From Lachnospiraceae bacterium (lineage in GTDB: Bacteria > Bacillota > Clostridia > Lachnospirales > Lachnospiraceae): a stretch of 58,403 nucleotides of DNA. Both the position numbers and the translations under genes were made by a program. The stretch lies in contig JAAUZE010000006.1 of assembly GCA_014804755.1 (NCBI GenBank), positions 1 to 58,403 of the forward strand. The letters are read 5' to 3'. Below the pieces are notes generated by a model. The model was not told where the DNA came from, searched no databases, and saw only the letters and a list, made by a program, of their open reading frames with translations. How positions within the stretch are numbered: position 1 is the first letter of the stretch; each line of letters begins with the position of its first letter. Positions 8,659-17,711 of this stretch are shown one piece after another.

Positions 8659-9699
8659 ATGAGTATGATTCAGGGAAAGGAAAAAGCGGAGAATAGGAAA
8701 CCGATGCAAAAAAAGAAGGGCAGGCAGGAACTGTCTGAGGGCACGGGACGGGAAAATGAACAGCCGCTTGTGCCAATGCTGCTTGCCTATGCGAAGATCA
8801 GAAGAAAACAGCTTTTTACGGAGATGAAAAAGAATAAATCGGCATATCTCATGATTCTGCCGTACTGCCTGTTATTTCTGCTGTTTTATCTGATTCCCGT
8901 ATGTATCTCGGTGGGCTTGAGCTTTACGAATTTTAACGTGCTGGAGCCGCCGGAATTTGTGGGACTGCGCAACTATATCGATCTGTTCTTTGCGGATAAT
9001 ATTTTTTTGACGGCAGTAAAAAATACCTTTATTTTTGCCATCATCACCGGACCGGTCGGTTATTTCATGGCATTGTTCATCGCATGGATGATCAATGATA
9101 TTAAGAACAGAAAAATCAGGGCGTTTATGACGCTGCTGTTCTATGCACCGACCATATCCGGGCAGGCGTATATCATCTGGAAGTTCATTTTTTCAAGCGA
9201 CCTGTACGGCATCGCAAACGGATGGCTGATGCGGCTCGGGATCATCAGCGAACCGATTCTTTGGTTCGAGGACGCGTCCTACTGTATGACGATTTCTATT
9301 GTCGTGATCCTGTGGATGAGTATGGGAACCGGATTTTTGTCCTTTATCGCCGGATTGCAGAATGTGGACCGTTCGCTCTATGAGGCGGGATATATGGACG
9401 GCGTTAAAAACCGGTTTCAGGAACTGTGGTACATCACTTTGCCGTCCATGAAGGAACAGCTTCTGTTCGGCGCGGTCATGACGGTCACGAGTTCCTTTGC
9501 GATCCACGACCAGCTTGCGGCGCTGGCGGGCTTCCCGAGCGTAAAATACTGCGTACATACGGTGGTCTCTCATCTGGTGGATTATGGAACGGTGAGACTT
9601 GAGATGGGATATGCATCCGCGATCGCAACGCTGCTGTTTGTTGTGATGATCGCCTGCAACAAATTGATCCAAAAACTGCTGGGAAAGGTTGGTAAATAG
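8659..9699 (+). CDS. ABC sugar importer permease, MalF type (importer 1)
   Basis: This 346-residue integral membrane protein has a charged cytoplasmic N-terminus of about 65 residues and about six membrane helices. The EAA loop EAGYMDGVKNRFQELWYITLP contacts the ATPase. AGGAGGG overlaps the end of the solute-binding gene ten bases upstream. It pairs with the MalG-type permease at 9701. No ATPase gene is nearby, so a shared MsmX-like ATPase is implied. Confidence 0.92.
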   Translation: MSMIQGKEKAENRKPMQKKKGRQELSEGTGRENEQPLVPMLLAYAKIRRKQLFTEMKKNKSAYLMILPYCLLFLLFYLIPVCISVGLSFTNFNVLEPPEFVGLRNYIDLFFADNIFLTAVKNTFIFAIITGPVGYFMALFIAWMINDIKNRKIRAFMTLLFYAPTISGQAYIIWKFIFSSDLYGIANGWLMRLGIISEPILWFEDASYCMTISIVVILWMSMGTGFLSFIAGLQNVDRSLYEAGYMDGVKNRFQELWYITLPSMKEQLLFGAVMTVTSSFAIHDQLAALAGFPSVKYCVHTVVSHLVDYGTVRLEMGYASAIATLLFVVMIACNKLIQKLLGKVGK

Positions 9700-9700
9700 T

Positions 9701-10570
9701 GTGAGAGCGATATTGAAGCATAAAAAAAGAGCGAATGCCAGTCATTCCGCAGCCGGAAACGCAGTCAGTTTTTTGATTCTCACGGTCATGGGACTGTTCA
9801 TGGCGCTGCCGATCATTTTGTCGGTATCCAATTCCTTAAAGCCGCTGGAGGAGCTGTTTGTATTTCCGCCGAAATTTTTGGTGAGAAATCCGACCACGGA
9901 CAATTTTACGGATTTATTCACGCTGATGAGCGAATCATGGGTGCCGTTTACAAGATATTTCTTTAACACGATCTTTGTGACTGTGGCAGGAACCTTAGGA
10001 CACCTTCTGATCGCCAGTATGTGTGCGTTCGCGCTGGCAAAACGGAAATTTCCGGGCGCGAAGCTGATCTTCGGCATTATCGTCACCGCATTGATGTTTT
10101 CCGTGCAGGTGACCGCGATCCCGAACTACCTCATCATGTCAAAGATCGGATGGCTGGACACCTATGCGTCCCTGATCGTTCCGGCGATGGCGAAGCCCTT
10201 GGGGCTGTTCCTGATGAAGCAGTTCATGGAGCAGATACCGGACGCGCTTTTAGAGGCCGCGAGGATCGACGGCGCAAGGGAATTTACCGTATTCTTCCGG
10301 GTGGCGCTGCCGCAGGTAAAGCCGGCGCTTTTGACGTTGGTCATCTTCTGCTTTCAGGATTTGTGGAACATGCAGGGAGCCACCTATATTTACAGTGAAA
10401 AATTGAAGACGCTTCCCTATGCGCTCAGTCAGATATCGGCGGCGGGAATTTCAAGAGCCGGTGTATCCGCGGCCGTGACCGTCATCATGATGACGGTTCC
10501 CATCATCTTATTTATTCTCTGCCAGAGCAATATCGTTGAGACGATGGCATCTTCCGGTATCAAGGATTAA
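9701..10570 (+). CDS. ABC sugar importer permease, MalG type (importer 1)
   Basis: This 289-residue permease has six predicted membrane helices and the EAA motif EAARIDGAREFTVFFRVALP. I place the start at the GTG at 9701, one base after the previous stop; a TTG at 9689 overlapping the upstream gene is possible but has no spacing for a ribosome binding site. Translation is probably coupled to the MalF-type gene. Together they form the channel of importer 1. Confidence 0.9.
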   Translation: MRAILKHKKRANASHSAAGNAVSFLILTVMGLFMALPIILSVSNSLKPLEELFVFPPKFLVRNPTTDNFTDLFTLMSESWVPFTRYFFNTIFVTVAGTLGHLLIASMCAFALAKRKFPGAKLIFGIIVTALMFSVQVTAIPNYLIMSKIGWLDTYASLIVPAMAKPLGLFLMKQFMEQIPDALLEAARIDGAREFTVFFRVALPQVKPALLTLVIFCFQDLWNMQGATYIYSEKLKTLPYALSQISAAGISRAGVSAAVTVIMMTVPIILFILCQSNIVETMASSGIKD

Positions 10571-10581
10571 GGAGGAACGGG

Positions 10582-12111
10582 ATGGGACGAAAAAGAGAAA
10601 GATTTTTTACAAAAAAGCATCAACGAGGAAGTTCTTCAGTGAGACTCCGAAAGGCGGCGCTGCTTATAGCAGCCATCCTGTTTTTGGACGCGTCCGAGGT
10701 TCGGGCTGATATGCCGTATGACACCTATTCCTATAACTATTGGGGAGAGGAGGTCAAGGAACCACATTCCTACTTATACGCCGGCATGATCTCGGGAGAC
10801 GAGATCGGAACGGATTTAAGCTACCCTTCGGATCTCTTTGTCGACGAGCAGAGGCTCTATGTGGCGGATACCGGAAACTCAAGGGTTTTGGTGCTCTCCA
10901 TGGACGGGGCGCTGGAAACAGAGATCGGGTTTGCAAAAAATGAGGCCGATCCGCTAAAGAGTCCGCAGGGCGTGTTTGTGACGGAAGAAGGGCATATTTA
11001 CGTGGCGGACACCGGAAACAGTCGCATTGTGGAGTACGACAGCGCGGGAAATTATGTGCGCGAGATCGGACGTCCCGTTACCTCACTGATCCCGGATACG
11101 CAGGAATATTCCCCGACCCGGGTCGTTGTGGATGGCGCAGGAAGAATTTATGTGATCGCCTACGGCATCAATATGGGTCTTGTAGAATTTAACAGCGAGG
11201 GCGAGTTTCAGGGATTTATGGGCGCAACGCAGGTCAGCGTCAGCATGTTTACCTATATCTGGAAAAATTATTTTTCCACACAGGCGCAGCAGGACCGGAT
11301 GGAGACCATTATCCCGACGGAGTACAGCAATATTTTTGTGGATAATGAGAACTTCATCTATGCCACGATCAATAATCTGTCGAGTGAGGACAGAGAGGCG
11401 GGCGCGGATGCGATCCGGCGGTTGAATCCGACCGGAACCGACATTTTAAGGCGCTTGGGGCAATATCCGATTATCGGGGATCTGGAGGGCGCGACCTTCG
11501 GCTATGACTACTCCTCCTTTGTGGATGTGGCGGCGACGGACTATGGCTGTTACTTCGTACTGGACGAGACGGACGGAAAAATCTTCGCCTATGATTATGA
11601 CGGCATTTCCCTGTTTGTGTTCGGACGAAACGGCATTCGGGCAGGCAATTTCCAAAAGCCTGTTTCCATCGGCTTAAGCGGGGATGAGAGCCGGATTTAT
11701 GTACTGGATAATACGTTAAACCGTATCTTTGTGTTTCAGATCACCGATTATGGGCGTCATCTTTTGGATGCGATCCGCCTGAATAATATGGGAGACGCAG
11801 AGGGTTCCACAAGGGAGTGGCAGGAGGTGCTGAAATTAAACTCCAACAGCGAGCTGGCATATACGGGACTCGGAAAAACGTATTTGACGGAAGGAAATTA
11901 TAAAGAGGCAATGGAATGCTTTGAACTCGGAAACAGCAAGAAGTATTACTCCAAGGCGTTTTCCTATTACCGGAAAGAAGTGATGGAGACATATTTGACC
12001 AAGGCGGTCATTGCGGCTGCCGTCCTGTTTCTGGTGATCTGGGTGATCCGGAGAATCCGGCGTTATAGAAGATGGGTAGGTGAGGTTCGATGCTATATGC
12101 AGAAAAATTGA
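10582..12111 (+). CDS. NHL-repeat/TPR protein with C-terminal membrane anchor
   Basis: The gene has an ideal AAGGAGG site and encodes 509 residues. An N-terminal signal (about 22-42) precedes NHL-type beta-propeller blades: YVADTGNSR occurs twice, and IYVLDNTLNRIFVF once. A TPR-like unit (about 395-455, TREWQEVLKLNSNSELAYTG) follows, then a single membrane helix (about 470-490) with an Arg-rich tail. The propeller therefore faces outside. It overlaps the Yip1-like gene and belongs to the importer operon. A role in assembling or sensing the uptake complex is an inference only. Confidence 0.75.
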   Translation: MGRKRERFFTKKHQRGSSSVRLRKAALLIAAILFLDASEVRADMPYDTYSYNYWGEEVKEPHSYLYAGMISGDEIGTDLSYPSDLFVDEQRLYVADTGNSRVLVLSMDGALETEIGFAKNEADPLKSPQGVFVTEEGHIYVADTGNSRIVEYDSAGNYVREIGRPVTSLIPDTQEYSPTRVVVDGAGRIYVIAYGINMGLVEFNSEGEFQGFMGATQVSVSMFTYIWKNYFSTQAQQDRMETIIPTEYSNIFVDNENFIYATINNLSSEDREAGADAIRRLNPTGTDILRRLGQYPIIGDLEGATFGYDYSSFVDVAATDYGCYFVLDETDGKIFAYDYDGISLFVFGRNGIRAGNFQKPVSIGLSGDESRIYVLDNTLNRIFVFQITDYGRHLLDAIRLNNMGDAEGSTREWQEVLKLNSNSELAYTGLGKTYLTEGNYKEAMECFELGNSKKYYSKAFSYYRKEVMETYLTKAVIAAAVLFLVIWVIRRIRRYRRWVGEVRCYMQKN

Positions 12112-12710
12112 AATATGTATTTTATGTGATTTTTCATCCGGCGGACGGCTTTTGGGACTTAAAGCGGGAGAAAAGAGGCAGTCTGTCGGCGGCGCTGACA
12201 TTCGTTGCATTGACGGTGCTGACACTGGGAATCGAAAAACTGGATACCGCATTTTTGTTCAATGAGAACCGCATCTCGGAAGTGAACGTCATGGTGGATG
12301 TCATTACTGTGCTTCTGGTATTTACACTCTGGTGCGTCGCCAATTGGTGTACGACCTCACTGATGGACGGGAAAGGCCGCATGAAGGATATTTTTATTGC
12401 GATCGGTTATGCGCTTTTCCCGATTGTCTTGATCCGGCTTCCGCTTGTTCTGGTAAGCTTTTGCATCACGGCGGAGGAAGGGGCGTTCTACTATATTTTC
12501 GGATTTATTGCCTATGCATGGGCGGCGATCCTGATCTTCATGGGAACCATGATGACGCATGAGTATTCTCTCGGGAAAACAGTGTTTACCTGCATCATCA
12601 CTGTGCTGGGGATGGGGATCATCCTGTTTATCGGGCTTCTGTTTTTTAATGTGATATCGGAGATCATTGTGTTTGTTTCGACCATTTATAAGGAAGTGCG
12701 TTTTCGATGA
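12090..12710 (+). CDS. Yip1-domain-like membrane protein
   Basis: This 206-residue protein has about five membrane helices and the pattern of bacterial Yip1-family proteins (FYVIFHPADGFWDLKRE at the N-terminus, then CVANWCTTSLMDGKGRMKDIFIAIGYALFP). It overlaps the NHL gene by 22 bases and its stop overlaps a frame of the next gene, so it is translationally coupled on both sides. The biochemical role of bacterial Yip1 proteins is not established. Its constant company with DUF5696-type and ABC permease genes suggests a part in the same surface machine. Confidence 0.75.
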   Translation: MLYAEKLKYVFYVIFHPADGFWDLKREKRGSLSAALTFVALTVLTLGIEKLDTAFLFNENRISEVNVMVDVITVLLVFTLWCVANWCTTSLMDGKGRMKDIFIAIGYALFPIVLIRLPLVLVSFCITAEEGAFYYIFGFIAYAWAAILIFMGTMMTHEYSLGKTVFTCIITVLGMGIILFIGLLFFNVISEIIVFVSTIYKEVRFR

Positions 12711-12724
12711 AGGGGAGGGGACGG

Positions 12725-15430
12725 ATGAAAAAGAAAAAAAGAATTCTGGCATTACTTCTGACAGGCATTCTGCTGCTCTCCGATGGCGCGGGAACGGTGC
12801 GGGCCGAAGAAGAGTCTGCTGCGGGCGAGACGGATGACGGAGCACAGGGCACGGCTGCGGAGTCTGATGAGGAAGTACAGGGCGCGGCCGCGGAAGAGAA
12901 CGGTGAGGAAGCGCAGGGCGCGGCTGCGGGAGAGTCCGGTGAGGAAGCGCAGGCGTCCACAGCGGAAGAGAGAGACTACGAAGCGGAAGCATTGCGGGAT
13001 ATGAGGCTTGTGGCTGAAAATGAAAGTCTGGAGCTCTATTTTGATGAGACGGAGACGGATATCGCGGTCAGGGAGAAACAGTCGGGAAATGTCTGGTTTT
13101 CCAATCCGGTGGATACGGAGCTTGACACGGTTTCGAGCGGATACTACCAAAGGGTATTGAAGTCTCAGATTGTTGTAACTTATATCAATGAAAATACGCA
13201 GATCAGCACGATGAATAATTACGATTATTCGATCATGGAAGGGCAGTTTGAGACGGAGGTGATCGAGAACGGGATCCGGATCACTTATACCATCGGCGAG
13301 GCGACGGCATTCCTGTTGCTGCCGGAAGCGATCACGCAGGAGCGCATGGAGCAGTTTTTGGAGCGGATGTCCGACAGTCAGAAACGAAAGATCAATCGTA
13401 ACTATATCCTGTATGCCGCTTCGGAGATGACGCAGTCTGATCTGGATGACCTTGCGAGTCAGTATCCGGCTGTCAGGGAACAGAATCTCTATGTACTGCG
13501 CGGCGGCGTTAAGGATTATCTCAAGGAGGAGCTTGCGGGGTATTTCGAAGAAGCGGGCTATACGCAGGCGGATTTTGAGTTGGATGAGTTAAACATCGGC
13601 GAAAGGGAGGAGGACGGCAGCGTCTGGTTCCGGGTTCCGCTCACTTACAGGCTGGAGGGAGATACGCTTGTTGCAACGATAGATCCCGAGGAAGTCTCCT
13701 ATAATGACGAAGGCTATTATTTAGTGGGGATCGACCTGCTGCGGTATTTCGGGGCGTCCCTGCATGAAGACGGGTACCTGTTCGTGCCTGACGGAAGCGG
13801 AGCGCTGATCCGCTTTCACAACGGGAAGACCTCAGTATCCTCCTACGGGGCGCAGGTGTATGGACAGGATCGGACCATGATCTATACGACCTATTATGAG
13901 AGCCAGATTGATGCGGTAAACACCGTAAAAATGCCGGTGTTCGGCATAAAGGACGGGAACCGTGCCATGCTTGCCATCATAGAGGACGGCGATGCCAATG
14001 CCGTGATCAACGCGGAGATTTCAGGAAAAACGACGGGTTATAACGACGTCTATGCATCCTTTTCCTATTTGCAGTACGGATCAGCATCTCTGAGCGATAT
14101 GGTGGGAGCCAACAGCTATTATATGTATTCCAAACCGGTATTTGAGGGAAGCTTTACGATGAGATATGCTTTTTTATCGGGAGAGAATGCGGATTACTCC
14201 GGCATGGCGGCACGCTACAGGACGTATCTGATCGGGCAGGGCGTGCTCGGAGAGAAGCATGGCGAGACGGATCTTCCGTTTTATGCGGAGTACATCGGGG
14301 CGATCGATAAGTCAAAAACAATATTAGGCGTTAAGTATACGGCGGTGGAGGCGGTAACGACTTTTGCGCAGGCGAAGGAAATCTCACAGCAGCTTTATGA
14401 AGGCGGGGTTCAGAATCTGAACATTGTTTATTCCGGCTGGATGAACGGCGGTCTTCACGGAACCGCAGCGACAGCCTGCAAGATCGTCTCGAAGCTTTCC
14501 GGGGGAGGCATGAATTATTCGTCGTTCCTGAATTATGCGGAGAGTATCGGTGCAGATCTCTATATGACACTGGATTTGCAGTATGTCTATAAGGATGAGT
14601 GGTTTGACGGCTACAGCGCCATGAAGTATGCGCCGCGGTATTTTGATAATACGAACATCAAGGTTGTCGAATATGGTCTGGCGAGCCGGGTAAAAGAGGG
14701 AAATCTGGCAAGCCTGATCAGTCCCTGTTATGTGGAGGATGTCACGGAGGAGCTGCGCGGCACACTGACAAAAAAACATGTGCCGGGCGTGAACTTAGGA
14801 ACGTTATCATGGGAGCTGTATTCCGATCTGTCGGAACGCAATTATACCGACAGACAGATGGCGAAGATCAATAATACTGCCGCTATGGGGACGCTGCTTG
14901 ACGGGGAGCTTTCCGTGATGGGGGACAACGCGAATGCTTATGTATGGGGCTGTGCAGGGGAGCTGTTCAATGTACCGCTGTACTCCAACCATTACATGAT
15001 CATTGACGAGGAAGTGCCTTTTTATGAAATGGTCGTTCACGGATATATCCCGTATGCGGGAAGCGCCTTAAATCTTGCCGATGATTATGAGACCGCCGTG
15101 TTAAAGAGTGTGGAAAGCGGGGCAGGGCTGAATTTCAAGTGGATCTATGAGAATAACTCCATCGTGAAAGAGACAGATTTTGACTACCTGTATTCCGTGA
15201 ATTATGAGGCGTGGATTGACCGGGCGCTTGCGACGTATCAGCGCGTCAATGAGCAAATGGGATACCTTTCCAATGTGGAGATGGTCTCGCATGAGATTGT
15301 CAGAAAAGATGTTGTAAAGATTACCTACGCGGATGGAAGCGTCGTCTATGTGAACTATACGGATGAGGCTGTGACAGAGGATGGCATTGATGTGGGCGCA
15401 AGGGATTTTGCCGTACGGAGAGGAGCATAG
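12725..15430 (+). CDS. Exported DUF5696-type protein
   Basis: This 901-residue protein is secreted or surface-bound: a signal peptide (1-28, ending VRA) is followed by an acidic Ala/Glu/Gly-rich linker (about 30-85) with near-repeats of EEAQGAAA. The rest resembles DUF5696 proteins, including a conserved centre YLFVPDGSGALIRFHNGK and a later part that may fold as a barrel (YSGWMNGGLHG, LYMTLDLQYV). I chose the ATG at 12725, behind GGGGAGGGG, over one at 12707. DUF5696 genes commonly sit in carbohydrate ABC loci; a glycoside-acting role is possible but not shown. The gene ends exactly where hairpin element A begins. Confidence 0.75.
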   Translation: MKKKKRILALLLTGILLLSDGAGTVRAEEESAAGETDDGAQGTAAESDEEVQGAAAEENGEEAQGAAAGESGEEAQASTAEERDYEAEALRDMRLVAENESLELYFDETETDIAVREKQSGNVWFSNPVDTELDTVSSGYYQRVLKSQIVVTYINENTQISTMNNYDYSIMEGQFETEVIENGIRITYTIGEATAFLLLPEAITQERMEQFLERMSDSQKRKINRNYILYAASEMTQSDLDDLASQYPAVREQNLYVLRGGVKDYLKEELAGYFEEAGYTQADFELDELNIGEREEDGSVWFRVPLTYRLEGDTLVATIDPEEVSYNDEGYYLVGIDLLRYFGASLHEDGYLFVPDGSGALIRFHNGKTSVSSYGAQVYGQDRTMIYTTYYESQIDAVNTVKMPVFGIKDGNRAMLAIIEDGDANAVINAEISGKTTGYNDVYASFSYLQYGSASLSDMVGANSYYMYSKPVFEGSFTMRYAFLSGENADYSGMAARYRTYLIGQGVLGEKHGETDLPFYAEYIGAIDKSKTILGVKYTAVEAVTTFAQAKEISQQLYEGGVQNLNIVYSGWMNGGLHGTAATACKIVSKLSGGGMNYSSFLNYAESIGADLYMTLDLQYVYKDEWFDGYSAMKYAPRYFDNTNIKVVEYGLASRVKEGNLASLISPCYVEDVTEELRGTLTKKHVPGVNLGTLSWELYSDLSERNYTDRQMAKINNTAAMGTLLDGELSVMGDNANAYVWGCAGELFNVPLYSNHYMIIDEEVPFYEMVVHGYIPYAGSALNLADDYETAVLKSVESGAGLNFKWIYENNSIVKETDFDYLYSVNYEAWIDRALATYQRVNEQMGYLSNVEMVSHEIVRKDVVKITYADGSVVYVNYTDEAVTEDGIDVGARDFAVRRGA

Positions 15431-15554
15431 TGTGAAAAATAAATTTTTCATAAGCGAACTTGTTCGCTTTGCAAATTTTGTGACTGCGGCATAGCGTATT
15501 TCATACGCATTCAAGTTTGCAGGTTGAGAGAAAGGCATGGTTATTAGTATGAAT
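15431..15554 (+). repeat. Modular hairpin element, copy A, running into a start codon
   Basis: It begins just after the DUF5696 stop with TGTGAAAAAT paired to ATTTTTCA, then the AAGCGAAC/GTTCGCTT stem. A GCAAA/TTTGC stem follows, enclosing an extra GCGTAT/ATACGC hairpin, and the element ends GAGAAAGGCATGGTTATTA. That last part contains the start codon of the permease gene at 15537. Copy B at 40209 has almost the same two ends and lacks the middle modules. Confidence 0.75.
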
Positions 15555-16487
15555 TATTTCAAAAAAAGAAATGGTAAATGGCATCTTTCTCTGACGGGTA
15601 AAGAAGCGGTTTCCGGATTGCTGTTCATCCTGCCGTTTTTGATCGGTTTTTTCCTGATCTTTCTGCCGCTGATCGTGGAATCCCTGCGGTTCAGCTTCAG
15701 CGATATGCAGGTGGGCACAGAGGGATATACGCTTACGAAAACGTCGGATGGCGGGTTTCATCATTACATACGCGCATTCGCGATAGATCCTGATTTTAAT
15801 CTGATGCTGTTGACCGGTATCGGTCAGATTCTGATACAGGTGCCGCTCGTATTGATCTTTAGCTTTTTTGCGGCAAATCTGCTGAATCAGAAATTTCACG
15901 GGCGAACGGTCGCCAGAAGTATCATGTTCCTGCCGGTCATCATTTCGTCCGGCGTGGTCATTGCATTAGAGAACTCGGATCTGTTGGTCAATACGCTGAA
16001 CACGACAACGGATATAAGCGGAGGGGAGTTGGCCTCCTATCTGAACGTCATGGGCTTTTTAACGGAATACACATCGCTTCCAAACAGTGTGATCTCTGTG
16101 TTGTCCAGAGCAGTCAACGGACTGTACGATATTGTGATCGCTTCCGGCGTTCAGATCTTGATCTTTTTAGCGGGTTTGCAGTCGATCTCGCCCTCGCTTT
16201 ATGAAGCGTCCAGCATGGAGGGCGCAACGCAGTGGGAAAATTTCTGGAAGATCACGTTTCCGATGATCAGCCCACTCATACTGGTAAACAGCGTATATAC
16301 GGTGATCGACCTGTTTACGAACGAGAATAATGATATGATGCGCGAGATCAAAAGAACGATATTCACGGATGTTGATTACGGATTCGGCTCCGCCATGGCA
16401 TGGATTTACTTTGCATGTATCGCCGTGCTTCTCTTAGTGGTAGGCGGCGTGATCTCAAAACATGTTTTCTATTATGATGAGCGCTAG
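15537..16487 (+). CDS. ABC sugar importer permease, MalF type (importer 2)
   Basis: This 316-residue permease has six predicted membrane helices and the EAA loop EASSMEGATQWENFWKITFP. The start is either ATG 15537 (inside the hairpin element, MVISMN) or ATG 15549; the first is closer to AAAGG. It belongs with the MalG-type permease at 16627 and the CBM61-bearing binding protein at 17712, forming a second importer separate from that at 8659-10570. Confidence 0.9.
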   Translation: MVISMNYFKKRNGKWHLSLTGKEAVSGLLFILPFLIGFFLIFLPLIVESLRFSFSDMQVGTEGYTLTKTSDGGFHHYIRAFAIDPDFNLMLLTGIGQILIQVPLVLIFSFFAANLLNQKFHGRTVARSIMFLPVIISSGVVIALENSDLLVNTLNTTTDISGGELASYLNVMGFLTEYTSLPNSVISVLSRAVNGLYDIVIASGVQILIFLAGLQSISPSLYEASSMEGATQWENFWKITFPMISPLILVNSVYTVIDLFTNENNDMMREIKRTIFTDVDYGFGSAMAWIYFACIAVLLLVVGGVISKHVFYYDER

Positions 16488-16612
16488 ATTGGAAAATCTT
16501 TGATTTTTCAATCGGCGAGATTTGTGCTGGCGCCCAAACTCGCAAAGCGAACTTGTTCGCTTTGGTGTTGACAGCATGGACGATTAGTGTGAGAAGATTC
16601 CGCGAAGCGGGA
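16488..16612 (+). repeat. Modular hairpin element, copy D
   Basis: The module order differs from copy C: a GAAAATC/GATTTTT stem, then GCGAGATTT/AAACTCGC around GTGCTGGCGCCC, then AAAGCGAAC/GTTCGCTTT, ending TTGACAGCATGGA. A short ATTCCGC/GCGGGAT hairpin follows near 16597. It lies between the two permease genes of importer 2 and could adjust their relative expression. Confidence 0.65.
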
Positions 16613-16626
16613 TTATGGAGGTTAGC

Positions 16627-17595
16627 ATGAGTAAGAAGAAAGAAAGAGTGCACAGACGTATGACGCTTGCACGTTCCGAACGTCTGCTTTGGAGTATCGT
16701 GAGGGGAGTCATTATCATCGGAATCTGTTTTACGATCTTACAGCCGCTCCTTTTGAAGATCAGTGTGTCTCTGATGGAAGAAAGAGATCTCTATGACGCG
16801 AGCGTAAAATATGTGGCAAAACATTTTACATGGAACAATTATAAGCTGGCGCTGACTGTCATGGATTACGGATGGACGGCAATCCGTACGCTCTGGCTGT
16901 CGATCGGGGTATCGCTCGTGCAGCTGATCGCATGTCTGTTGACCGCGTATGGTTTCGCCCGTTTCCGTTTTCCGTTTAAGAAGCTGCTGTTCGGGTGTGT
17001 GATCGTGACGATGATCGTGCCGCCGCAGGTGATCATGCTTCCGCTGTTTATGAAATACCGCTTCTTTGATGTATTCGGCATCTTCAAGGCATTGACGGGA
17101 AACAGTGTGAACCTGATCGACACCTATTGGCCGTTTTTCATTCAAGGCATGACGACCATGGGAATCCGGAACGGTCTGTATATCTACATGCTGCGGCAGT
17201 TTTTCAAGGGGATGCCGAAGGAGTTGGAGGAGGCGGCTTTTGTGGATGGCTGCGGGAAACTGAGAACCTTTGCACAGATCATGGTGCCGAGCGCGATCCC
17301 GATGATGGTGACCGTATTCCTGTTCGGATTTGTATGGCAGTGGACGGATGTGTTCTATACCTCGTTGTATCTCAACAAGGTGAAGGTGGTATCCACCGCG
17401 CTCAACTCGCTGGCAGTCAATGCTTATCAGCAGTATGAAGGCTTTGGAGGCTCGATGAATTTCATCAGTCCCGGCTTTGTATCCATGATCAATAATACGG
17501 GAACGATCCTGGCGATCATTCCGCTCGTCATTTTGTATGTGTTCTGCCAGAAATCCTTTGTCGAAGGCATTGAGAGATCCGGTATTGTGGGCTGA
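16627..17595 (+). CDS. ABC sugar importer permease, MalG type (importer 2)
   Basis: This 322-residue permease has six membrane helices and the EAA motif EEAAFVDGCGKLRTFAQIMVP. The ATG at 16627 is preceded by GGAGGT at ideal distance; an in-frame ATG at 16615 overlaps that site and is less likely. It completes the channel of importer 2. Confidence 0.9.
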   Translation: MSKKKERVHRRMTLARSERLLWSIVRGVIIIGICFTILQPLLLKISVSLMEERDLYDASVKYVAKHFTWNNYKLALTVMDYGWTAIRTLWLSIGVSLVQLIACLLTAYGFARFRFPFKKLLFGCVIVTMIVPPQVIMLPLFMKYRFFDVFGIFKALTGNSVNLIDTYWPFFIQGMTTMGIRNGLYIYMLRQFFKGMPKELEEAAFVDGCGKLRTFAQIMVPSAIPMMVTVFLFGFVWQWTDVFYTSLYLNKVKVVSTALNSLAVNAYQQYEGFGGSMNFISPGFVSMINNTGTILAIIPLVILYVFCQKSFVEGIERSGIVG

Positions 17596-17640
17596 TTGAG
17601 TAACGACGGGAAGCGTCAAGAACGGATTTCCAACATGAAA

Positions 17641-17668
17641 TTGATACCGAAAACGGTATTAATATAAA
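17641..17668 (+). promoter_or_regulatory. Candidate promoter with embedded operator palindrome
   Basis: TTGATA (17641-17646) and TATAAA (17663-17668) are 16 bp apart. A perfect inverted repeat ATACCG-aaaa-CGGTAT (17644-17659) fills the space between them, an ideal position for repression. It precedes the CBM61-bearing solute-binding protein, so importer 2's binding protein may have its own regulated start. The LacI-type protein at 3591 is the obvious candidate binder (inference). Confidence 0.55.
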
Positions 17669-17711
17669 GGTTTATATTGTCAAAGTTTCATTATGAGATA
17701 GGAGGAGCAAT

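Noticed and set aside
16738-17619. Minus-strand frame of 293 codons opposite a MalG-type permease
   Set aside because: It is His/Arg-rich shadow sequence of a transmembrane gene coded on the other strand.
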